Positions 24,883 to 35,500 of a stretch of DNA of 64,000 nt are shown one piece after another (position 1 is the first letter of the stretch; each line of letters opens with the position of its first letter). Both the position numbers and the translations under genes were made by a program. The stretch is from Laguncularia racemosa (lineage: Eukaryota > Streptophyta > Magnoliopsida > Myrtales > Combretaceae): assembly GCA_037954665.1 (NCBI GenBank), contig JBBMOL010000073.1, positions 434,001-498,000 of the forward strand. Reading direction: 5' to 3'. The notes beneath the pieces are model-generated. The model saw only the letters and a program-made list of their open reading frames with translations, searched no databases and was not told where the DNA came from.

Positions 24883-24972
24883 GTTAAATGGATGGGAGTT
24901 GTGTTGTATCTTAGTAGATGAGTTTTTAGTGGCTTTAGATTTAGATTTGCTATTGCGAGCCATGTTTGTAGT

Positions 24973-24991
24973 TTGTTAAAAGAAGGCGCCA
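24973..24991 (-). promoter_or_regulatory. Primer binding site of the Tat-type element
   Basis: The minus strand reads tggcgccttcttttaac immediately inside the 5' LTR. It resembles the tggcgccgtctgtgggaac site of Tat/Ogre elements, keeping the exact tggcgcc core. Confidence 0.65.
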
Positions 24992-24993
24992 AA

Positions 24994-25269
24994 TGTTGAT
25001 TGGTGATTTGAGAGAGGTGTAAAGACTTGCAAAACATAGTAAAGAAATGAGTTAAGGGGAGTCGGAATTTTTTGGTGTAGATACTTAGATGTTCAAATTA
25101 GACTTTGAATGTGTGTGGAGAAAATAAGCTTAAAGGAAAGTTAAAGAGCTTAAGGTTTAGATCCCTTTACTATTAAATGATCATAGGTTTTTATAGAAGG
25201 TGCTATTGGATGGTTGAAAATAGAGAAAGTGGGATAAGCTTGGGTTTAGGCCAAAATGACATATCAACA
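24994..25269 (-). repeat. 5' LTR of the Tat-type element, internally deleted
   Basis: Shares tgttgattggtgatt and atttatagaaggtg-type blocks with 5214-5652 but is about 160 bp shorter. It ends atatcaaca, next to the aataa target duplication. Confidence 0.8.
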
Positions 25270-25368
25270 AATAACATATGAAATTATCATGTGAAAGAAA
25301 CATATAGTTTGATAGGATAAGGGTTTTATTCATTTATTTATTTATTTACTTACTTATAACTTGCAAAA

Positions 25369-26066
25369 CTCAAGTATGTTTGTTACATTGGAAACAATAT
25401 AAGATTTTATGGCCTGCAAAAAGGAGTTTTGCATTTTTCTCATTAAAATATTTAAACTATGATAAAATATGCTTGATACAATATAAAACATTAGTGGAAA
25501 TCATAGGAGTTGATTTCAATTGTACTAGAATCATAATAAATGAAATTGAAGTGATACTATATACTATGTCAATTCAATGTTAAAATTGCATACATGAAAT
25601 AAAGTATAATGATTGGCACTTTGAAGAATATGAGTATTTGAGACTATAGCTCGCCTATCATATAAAAAACATATTTATCCAGTTATTTAGATTCTATAGT
25701 TTAAATATATACATTCTTTAAGTTTTTATTAAGAATAATAATAAATTAAATTTTTATGGAGTGTTTTTAAAAATGTTGTTTTCCTTGTCTTCCCATAATG
25801 TTATCCACAAATTGTATGAGCTATGACATATTAGCTTGATACTGTTAACCATCATAATGCTTTTGATGGAAAAAAGAAAAAACTACCCCAAGTAATGCCC
25901 TTTCCACTATTTAAAATCAGTGAAGAAAATGAAAAAATATTTTAAATTATCAAGGAGAATGTTGATAATGTAATAGAGAATGTCAAATTAGTAAAAAATG
26001 GAATATGGGTAACAAATGAAGTTATCATGTGAAAGGATACATGTATTTTGCTAGGATGCAGATTTT
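25369..26066. repeat. Copy B of the local ~700 bp duplication (intact, without insertion)
   Basis: Collinear with 4611-5213 plus 25275-25330. At 26010-26030 it reads ggaatatgggtaac then aaatgaagttatc, the uninterrupted version of the Tat insertion site. Confidence 0.7.
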
Positions 26067-26600
26067 TTTTTTTTTTGAGAACTTGTGTGATTGTGGAAGT
26101 AAAGAAAAAATATTATATATAAAATATTTACGTTATTTTATATGCCTTAGAAATAGGATGTAAAATCTTTTTTCTTTTAAAAATGTGCATTTTTGCAAAA
26201 AGGGATGAAAAATTGGAGATGGAAAGATGTGAATAAATATAAAAGGAAGTCTAAAAGTTTAGATTTGATATGGAAAAAAAAAAATTCAAAGGAGTGTGGT
26301 GTGTTTTGGCTTAATTTAAGACAAGATAGATAGAGAATTGGGTTGTGTTATAAAGGTGGGCTGTTCCACATACCAGGCCCATGGCCCAACATAAGCAACC
26401 GAATCCGGATAAGTTGGTTTACTATCGATTCGAACCGGTGGTATCTCAAGTCATCTCTCTTCCGCAAGCGAAATATGAGAAGAACCCATTAATAATCCCT
26501 TCAACGGCGACGGGCACCGCCATGACCGAACTGGTCCGATTCTCCTCTTTTTCATTTCTCTAAAATATACACCACGCTGTCTACTTCCTGTCTATACAGT
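26067..26600. promoter_or_regulatory. Upstream/promoter region of the MOM1-like gene
   Basis: No coding sequence is convincing. Composition shifts from AT-rich (26067-26340) to more balanced sequence with ggcgacgggcaccgcc near 26508, typical of the approach to a plant gene. It separates the gene from the transposon cluster. Confidence 0.4.
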
Positions 26601-26607
26601 GAAAGAC

Positions 26608-26624
26608 TTATTTTATATAATCCT
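26608..26624 (+). promoter_or_regulatory. Possible TATA box for the MOM1-like gene
   Basis: ttattttatataatcct, followed by a pyrimidine-rich stretch (26625-26660) suitable as a plant transcription start region. This is inferred from sequence only; the start site is not determined. Confidence 0.35.
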
Positions 26625-26639
26625 CCGTTTTTTCTTTTT

Positions 26640-29023
26640 CTTTTCCTTTCGAAAACCGTGAACTTTCAATTTTCTTTTGGGGTATTTTTCTTACTCTCGA
26701 TTTTTCTCGTCAAGTTCTTTTTATTTATTTATTTATTTTTTACTTTCACTTTTCGTACTGAATTACCTTTAATTGAACTGAGTTTACTTTGTTTTGTTGC
26801 GGGAGTTCGAGTTTTCCAATGATTTTAATCTACTAGTGTGGAGCCACATTGATGAATGAGATCCAAAATTGAAGGTAATTAGGTTTTTCTCGTTTGGTAA
26901 TGGTGTTTTTACAGTAGCGTAGTGTGGAAGTTAGGGCTTTTTCGTGTGGTAGATGATGGGCACAGCCCTGATTTGATTGGCTACCTTTTAGCTTGCGTTG
27001 TATAGGTAGCCCTGAAAAGTGCTTCAGGGGGGTTTGAATTCAGTGCCCCATGTAATTTGTCGTGTTAGTGCGCGGGTCATATTGGGTAGCTGATTCGGGT
27101 AAATTTAGGGATTTGATGTTTCATACTGCATTGTAGAGTTTGAATGTAATGAATGGTTGAATTTGGTTGCCTTTTTTTGGTTTATTTTTTGTATATTTAT
27201 GTGTGCAACTGCTTATTGATATGTGTTTGTTTTAGTCCAAGTATCAAATTCCAATTTATCACTGCCATTCTCTCTCTTTCTTTCACTCTCTCATACATGC
27301 AACCCTTACACGCTCGCACTCACTCACACCTCCAGCTCCCACAAGGTACACTTATGAGCTAACTTCTTTTGAACGGGCTATTTCCAGTATGGAGATACTA
27401 GGAAAAGATATATTCACGTTTCTAGTTTGGAGGTTTCACCAGTTGAGATGCTCTGTTGGGAGAAAGGAGGCTCTGATTGTGTCACATTATCGTAAAAAGT
27501 AAACTCAGCAAGTTTTACATATTATTTACCTAATAACCCCCCTAAGAATTTTTTTTTTCAATTATTCCAAAAATGAAGAACTCTATTTGTTGATGTGAAA
27601 TTTGTGATTTGAAATTTAACATAAACAGTTTTGATTCTTTATTTTTTTAGGTTATTTTTATGGGTTTTTATTGGTTAAAGTTGACAATGATTTTACCCTG
27701 AATAATAATCTTTAATTTGTTGAAAAAAGAATAGTTATTTGGGGATCAACGCAAAAAGGAAAAAGCAAAAACATTAGTGTTGTGAATGTAGTAAACTTAG
27801 TAGCTGGAGAACATGATTTGTTAGACTTGCTCATTTGGTTGGACGGAGCGGAATTGCTGCCCTTATTACTTGTGGAATAGATATTTCTTTATTTGGTTTG
27901 CAAAAATGATTCCATAAGGATTGTCCAATTCCATAGACGGAATAGTTAAGGGACTTCTATTCGTTCTCTTCATTAGAGAAATTGCTAATAACTGTGGAAT
28001 ACAAATTTTAATTTAAAAATGTCACTAGTCATAAAACAAAATAACACCACAGAAACTGCTATTCATTTATGGCTTTATTCCATTCTAGTAAACTAAACAT
28101 AAAGAAACTAGAGAACGAATTAGCCTTAGTGTTGGTCTTATGTTTATTCTGTTATCATGTCAATAGAGTACCCAACATAAAGATGGTGGACTTCAATGCA
28201 AGTGTTGTGCATCTTTTATTGATATACTTCATTTTTAGAACTCTATTTTGTTGTTGGACTCTAATTTCACTGCCTTGTTATTTTTCTGGTAGACCTAAGT
28301 GGAAAGCTGATATTACATTCTTACCAAATTTGTGGGTGCAAGCATATGCATTGTGGTTTTCATACTGATTTGCACAAGGCTTTTGTTACTTTTTATCTTT
28401 TTCTATACAGGCATCTTGTACAAGATAGGGTCAGATCATACTGGGGGTATGGCATCATTTAATTTTTATAGAGGCTTATTAGCATCATAGCAGCTGAAAA
28501 ATTATCACATAGAAAAGAGTTTAGACAAAGGAAAACCCTAAAAAGTGATGCATTTTCTTTATTGATAAAACAATATATGGAAAGATGTTGAGAATAACCA
28601 TGTAGATTAGATAGCATCCAGAAATCAGCAGCAGAGTTAAAAGATCCAGCTGTAGTGAAAGAATGGGATGTCTAATACACATGGGTATTCATATTTCTTT
28701 GAGGTCAAGAGATAGACCTCACCTTTCCTTTCCTTTTCTATTTAGTGTGGAGCTGCCCCTTTTATTACTATCCATTAAAGGGAAGGCTTGGACAGTGCAT
28801 CTAACATCTTCTGAATATAAAAAAAAGCATGGAATTACTTTCCTGATTGTAATATATATTTTCAGAAATGGGGAATATTTTTGAAGTTATTGCCCTTTGC
28901 AGTTCATTTTTTATCGAGCATATTGATCTTCCTATTTGAATTACTTTTTGAGAGATACATCATGGTGGGGCTTTGGGTGAAGGGCTTTAATATTCTTTAT
29001 TTTTGTTGATTCTCACATTATAG
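26640..29023 (+). other. 5' UTR region of MOM1-like gene containing a probable 2.1 kb intron
   Basis: A donor-like gaag|gtaatt at about 26873-26878 lies in a region without a long frame. A strong acceptor (ttctcacattatag) ends at 29023, immediately before the ATG. The simplest reading is a non-coding first exon and an intron that ends at the start codon. No conserved protein is found in between. Confidence 0.45.
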
Positions 29024-29552
29024 ATGGCAAATGATTCTCGATCAAGCTTGAAAAATAGAGGTGATGATACGAAAGGAAGACATAGTAATGGCAAAGAAGA
29101 AGCTTCAGGCCTTGTAGCATCAGGATCATCTGGTTTGAGGAGGTCAGCCCGGGAGGTTCCTTTGAAAAAAGTGGTTCCTGGTACCCCAGCTAGTCAAAAG
29201 TCTGTAAGCCATGAGAAGGGGGCACCAGCAAGCCCCCCTCATACTAGGAGCTCAGATAGGTTCAAGCAACAGAAGACTTCTAGTCCACTGAGGAGGTCTG
29301 AGAGGTGTAAGAATCAGGGAGGCTCTTTGAGTTCTTCGGGATCGGAATCGTCTAGCAGAAGTCCAGGTTCATCAAATTTGAAAGGCAGGAAACAAGATAA
29401 AGGAAATAACAGGAAACAATTGCCAGTTGATAGAAGAGAGATTGGCAAAAATGGTGGAGGTAATGATGGATCTATCCAGATGAAAAAAAAGAGACATGTC
29501 CATGCTTATCTGTCTCTGTTCCAGAAGCAAAATAAGGAAGTTGAAGCATCAG
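29024..29552 (+). CDS. MOM1: MOM1 exon 1: basic, Ser/Arg-rich N-terminus
   Basis: Encodes residues 1-176 from MANDSRSSLKNRG. It contains repeated short basic modules (SGLRRSARE, SPLRRSERCKNQ, TRSSDRFKQQKTS) that look disordered and nucleic-acid or nuclear-import friendly, and ends KKKRHVHAYLSLFQKQNKE. MOM1 homologues start with this kind of low-complexity sequence. The ATG sits directly after a splice acceptor and is the only good start before the conserved frame. The donor is gcatcag|gttgct. Confidence 0.8.
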
Positions 29553-32500
29553 GTTGCTATCTTTCTTTCTCCTGATTATTTCTTGGGTTCTTATGTTATG
29601 CTCTCTGTTTTGATCTAAGAGAAGACAAATAGTGGTAACCCTCTTTATGGAAGAATTTGCTGTAAATGAAATATCTGCAAGTATAAAAACTGATAATTTG
29701 TAAACGGAAAAAAAAAAAAGAGTAAAAATTTTGAATCTATTGTAATATCAGCTTTATATTATCATGCTATGATAATAATACCTATCTTTTCAGTGATGAT
29801 AACTGTTACGAATTTCCACTACATAAGAGCTCTGTGGAAGAAGATGCTCTCATCACCTTTATGCTGATAGATCCATGCAGGACAAGATGCAATTTTGCAC
29901 TCAATTGTGTTCATAAGAAACTTAATGGTTATTAGCTGTGAATTGTGGAAGTTTGTTAAATTTATACATCTGAACCTGCATTGATGCAGTTGACATAAAT
30001 GGTTTAAATCTGAAGTAGGCTTCTATAATTTACATTCTAACTTTAGCAATAGGATGTTATCATGGGCATTTGCTTTCCTGCTTTCCGGTCTTCCTTTAAA
30101 TTTGTGCAGATGCATTGACCACTTGTTCACAATTGTCTTTCGTAATTAGCAATGGAATTGATGGAGTGATGTTGTAACTGTGTTAAGTCTATTTTGTTTG
30201 AACTTTTAAAATGCATCGCATGAAACGGATATGTACAACTTGTAACACATTGTATTTTTGCTATATTTTCATAGATGATCATGGGGATTTCACTACACAG
30301 AATGAATATCGAGCTGATCAAAGAGATTCTGGGTGTGAGGATCTGGGTGAAGTTAATGGATCCCTTGGCAATAGTCAAGAGCTTGGTAACAGTGTTCAGT
30401 CTGTCAAAGAAGTAGTTGAACGAAATTGTGCTGAGAGTTCCTCCATTCCAGCTCAGAATCCTGTGGACTCTACCACAAGGGATGAAGATGCGACTAAGTT
30501 GGAGTCTACCCCAGAACATGAACAACTTACACCTGATAAAGCAGAAGCCAATGTCATGGCAGATAATGCTGAAAGAGCAGGGAGCAATTCCCTAGAACCT
30601 AAGTTGCCGGATGAAGCTAATTTGAGAACGTCAAATGGTGCCATATGTATCCCTGATAAGGCAGAAGCCATAGTCATGGCAGATGATGCCAAAGCAGCAG
30701 GGTCCCTAGAACCTAAGTTGTCAGATGATGCCAATTTGAGGATGTCAGATGGCACCATATGCCTGGAAATGCCCTCAGTGGTCATTAATGAGAAACAAGG
30801 AAACTCAGATCCCATGGACATTGATATCCCCGCAAGTGCTTCACACGGCAGCACTGCATCTGTGCCATCAGTTTTGAGGTAAAAAAAAATACCAATTTTT
30901 TTGGAAAAAGACATTTTGGTCACAGTTCATTTCCAGTCACACGTCTTGATATCTCCATGTGATTTGAGCATCAAGTATTGTTAACAGATTGCTTATTTCT
31001 TAATGCAAGCACTATTTTAGCTGCAGAGTTCTATGATGTTTGAACCCAAACATCTTTACAACACCATTATTTCCTTTAATTGAGTGATTTTTTTGTCCCC
31101 CAATTCAGAAATGAAAAGAGAATATTGTTGAACCTGATTTTTCTGGTGGTTCTCCTGACTATTCTATGTGGTCTCTTAAATCACTTTTAAAAATTATTCA
31201 TGGCCCTCCTCCTGGGTTTCTTTTGCGTTCTTCCTGAATTGGCTTGTATCTAAATAGACTTTGTCATAATGTATCATTTGCTATGTTCTAATGTTGTGTT
31301 AGGATAGGGGGGAGGCTGAAGTGGGTGTTAGCTGCACGCTTGATGAACAGTCAAATAAAGATAGTCAACCATCGAAAACTGCTGAAGATGTTGTTACAAG
31401 AGGTGAACAAGATATGAGTTCTGTCTGCAAGCTTGGCAGGAAGTTCTTGTAAGTAAATTATTCAAATTCATAATGGGCAAAGTGTCCAAACCGAATCTCC
31501 CCCACCTAAAAGAAAAAAAAAAGTTGTGTAAGTGCATTTAAATCAATAGTATATTGAATTATGGATACAGGCTGTCTTGTCAATGAAGTTCTAGTCTTTA
31601 TGAGGGAAGCTGAAAGGTGTGTCCAACTTCAGCAAAGCATTCATGGTGGGAGTAGTACCAGTGGAAAGAATTAAAGATGCACTCTAGAGATTGCATGATT
31701 AGATTAGATGAGATTTAGAGCTTGTTACTTACACAATAAAGAAATTAGGTTTTTTTTAATGAAACACTGTGCGTGACACCACCTTTAGGCTTCCTTTTTA
31801 GTGACCAATAGCAGAAACACAAATTTTAATTTAACAGTGTTGAAACTGCTGAATTTATACGTAGTTCAGGTCATAAGAAATTTAAGCTTGCTGAGAAGCT
31901 CTATAGATTGCTGGTAGTGATTATCAGGCAGTGTAGTGATCATGCCCGTGTCTCTTTTTTTTTTTTTTTTTGTGGTGGTAGTCATGTGTGAATTGATGAG
32001 GAGCAGATTTGAGTGCATGATGTTTTCATGAATGTGTAGGCTAAAAAGGAAAATACACAAAATTGAGTTTTTTGTGCTTGGTAAGTTAAGATCCATGCAA
32101 AGGTTATTTAACAATGTAATCTGTCAAGTTGGTAATTGGCTCATGCTACAAGCTCCTTGCTTACTTGGCTTGGTATAAATTGATGGACAAACAATTTTGG
32201 CTAAAGGCAAGTAAGCAAAATCATCTTGTTGAAAAATACTCGGCAGTGTATTTATTGAGAACTGGCTTTACAGTAACAAGGAATTTTGGCTATTACTCTG
32301 GTTTTAAGCTGTTCTTAATTTAACCCAACATCCTGCTGCTTCCAGGTTGGAGTATTGGGTTCCTGTCCATTTATCAAATGTGCAGCTTGAGCAGTATTGT
32401 GCTACGTTTGTTGAGCAAATGTTTTTACTCCGTTCACCTGCAAGAAGTGATCCTGTTGGTGCTTTGCGTGATGTTCTTATCACTAACCGGAAGGTTTATT

Positions 32501-35500
32501 ATCTTCTATCTCATTTATATGGTTTAGTCATTGGTGATTTATCCTGGCCCTTTATCAATGCATGTGCGTAGTCATTTTGGTATAGTCGCTGGTGATTTAC
32601 ATATGGCCTTTTTATTAATGGACACCTTGACAACAGATGCTTTTAAGGTGAAAGAGCTTGGGTTATCCGTATAAAAGATACGCCTTTCTTTAACTTTTGG
32701 TGATTCTACACTTGAGCAGTAGGTTGTGGTGGTTATTTTTGTCATAAGTTGCACTCTTGGTTGGTAGAATATTTCAGAAGACAAAAAGGCCACAAGACAC
32801 ACTGAATTTCATAACATAAAAATGTTCTTAACTACTGAAAAAAAAAATGATATCATTGTTTTTCTCTTTTCTTAACTGTTCCATGTATGGGAATGGGGGA
32901 TGCCTCTCAAAAGTATCTGGTGCCATGATGTGAAATGGCATAGTTCAGCTTTGGAAGAGTTGCAACATCTATCCTATCATGACCCATGCAACTTGGTATC
33001 CTTGAAGCGAATGTTCCACAGTTCACTAAAATAGTGCTGGTGAAAGAATAGATTGTGCTATCTCTGCCCTAGATTTGCAAATGCTACAGCTATTGGCTGT
33101 ACACAAGTTCTTAGATTCTTAGTTATTAATCCCTATCCTCAACAACAAAAGAATAACTGAAGGAGCAGACATAAAGGTCATTTTGTTAAAGGAAAATAAT
33201 ACTTTTAGCTCTTAACATTTACCTACTTTTTATTTGAGTTTTTAACCCTTTTTTTTCCCCTTTATATTTGACTCTTTTTCAATTTTAAATCTTACAAAAA
33301 TATGATTTTTATTAAATATGTTAAATTGGCTATTCATCCTGGACTTATATTAGCTTACAATTCACTTTGAGCTTGTTGATCACGGTGTTTAAGATATGCA
33401 CAACTTTTTCCAGCCCATTTTCCTACTTTTAATTATTTTTTGTTATTTTTTATAATATTATATCATTAAATATATTTAATATATTTTTATTATATTATGT
33501 AAAAAAATATATTTGATATTAATTAATTTGTTTATTTAATTATTGTGGACCAATTTTGTTAATTTAATCTAATTATTGTGGACCAATTTAATTATTATTT
33601 TGGTTTGTACATTGCTTGAGATCTTAGGTCTCATTAGGCGTGTTTCTTCGTGCATTGTATAGTGGCCTTTGGCCTTTTCTTTGTACCTTTCTTTTTTATT
33701 AATGAAAATCTATTATGAAATTTCATCCAAAAAAGACCAATTTGAAGTTGACACATGTTGTGAATAGATGGAAAACTTAATAAATTTGGCAGATGGACTA
33801 AAATATAACGAAAAAAGGGTTAGGAATTTAAATAAAAAAGTAGGTAATAAGGACTAAAACTGTACTTTTTCCTTTTTTCCAATAGATAGAGTTCAATTTC
33901 AAATCATTAGATAAGGATGGGATTCCCTGTGATATAACGGAAATCCAAAGCTTTAGGCAATCTTAATACATTCGTTGAGTTCATATGACAGCCTGAATGG
34001 TTATTGAAAAACCCTTCAAGAGATAAACTTATTGAAATAATTGCTTGATAGAAAATGAGAAATTGCAGTGTAATTCCGACATTGGTCTGTTATGTGTTTA
34101 ATCTTGGTGCATTTCATTCCAATACTTTTTTTGTTCAATGTTCATCCCAGTACTAATATTAGTAATCATTACAATGCTCATACTTTTCACTAATCTGTAG
34201 ACTCTCTGATAACACAATTTCTTTGTGGCTTTCTTCTGACAGTGCTGTGACCATCCATACCTTGTGGATCATTCTGTTTATGGTTTGTTGACAAAGGATC
34301 TCGAACCAGAAAAAATCATAGATTTTGGAATAAAAGCTAGTGGCAAGCTGGAGCTTCTTTACAAAATGCTCTCTGAATTTAAGAATCGAGGGCTTAGAGC
34401 TCTTATCCTTTTTCAGGTGAGGATGTTTTCTCACTTTCTTTTAACATCCATCAACTTGTACACATTCAAGATGCTTTTGGGCTCATGTGTGCTTGAATGC
34501 TGTAAGACTAGTTTTATTGTCAAGCAAATATGCCCACAGTGGAACATCTTTTCATCTGGTTTTGTTATGTTTTTCAGTTGTTTTGTTTTGAAAAGATAGT
34601 TCTTTATGGTTGAACTAGATGATGTTTTCTTTGGTAACATTTTGTCTCTTTGGAAAGGAGGCAATGGATTGATGGATATGTTTAACACAGAAGTTTGATA
34701 ATATGAGACTAGTTTCATGTACCCCATCTTTACTGGCACCTTATCCTGGATGGGTTATTCTATGTCTACTACTAACAATAATGTGCTTTAACTAGTTGAT
34801 TTTGAATTAGTTTTCATTGAATAATTTGTTGACAGTCTTTTGGGAAAGCATATTCCCTTGGGGATATACTAGAAGATCTGGTGCGACCAAAATTTGGTGA
34901 AAATTCATATGAACGAGTGGATGCAGGGGCTACTAAGAAGCAAGCTGTGGTAAAAAGATTCAATGACCAGGAATGTGGGAGATCTTTTTTATTGTTAGAA
35001 ACCCGTGCCTGTCAGTCCAGCATTAAATTGTCGTCAGTGGATGTGGTGATCATATATAGTAGTGATTGGAATCCAGCGAATGACATAAAGTGTCTGCAAA
35101 AAATGACAATTGAATCACAATGCGAACAAATAAAGTTATTTCGCTTCTATTGTTCTTGTACAGTAGAAGAAAGGGTTTTAATTTGTGCCAAGCAAGGTAC
35201 CACTCTTGATGATAGCAAACTTCAGAACACAAGCTCAGCGATAAATCATATGTTACTCATGTGGGGTGCATCATATTTATTCACAAAATTGGAAGAGTTC
35301 CACAGTAACTTTAACCCATCTTCTTGTATGAATTTATCTGTTGATTCAGTTCAATCACTTGTAACAGATGTTCTGGGTGAATTTTTGACTCTACTCCCTC
35401 AGAACATGGAAAGTAACAGTAGAAGTTGCTCCAATATTGTCAAAGTTGAACAAATTTCAGGATCATATAGTTCCAGTTCTCCATTGTTTGGTGAGTCCAA

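Larger units (their letters stand above)
5214..25269 (-). mobile_element. Tat-type Ty3/Gypsy retrotransposon, pol-deleted, host of nested insertions
   Basis: A 20 kb composite on the minus strand. Its LTRs are 5214-5652 (3' LTR) and 24994-25269 (5' LTR). Next to them lie a tggcgcc-type primer site and a purine-rich tract. Target duplications are agtaa (5209-5213) and aataa (25270-25274). The order on the minus strand is gag (about 24030-22400), protease (about 22400-22220), integrase C-terminus (22179-21916), spacer, an antisense ORF (6499-7932, plus strand) and the 3' LTR. RT, RNase H and the integrase core are missing. The Athila element, a probable solo LTR and a hAT-like element inserted later, so Tat sequence itself is only about 6 kb. 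Gag and integrase identity plus the antisense ORF point to the Tat lineage. Confidence 0.75.

Noticed and set aside
30127..30923. Minus-strand open frames of 132 and 156 codons opposite MOM1 exon 2
   Set aside because: They are shadows of the coding exon. The plus frame joins in phase with the neighbouring exons.
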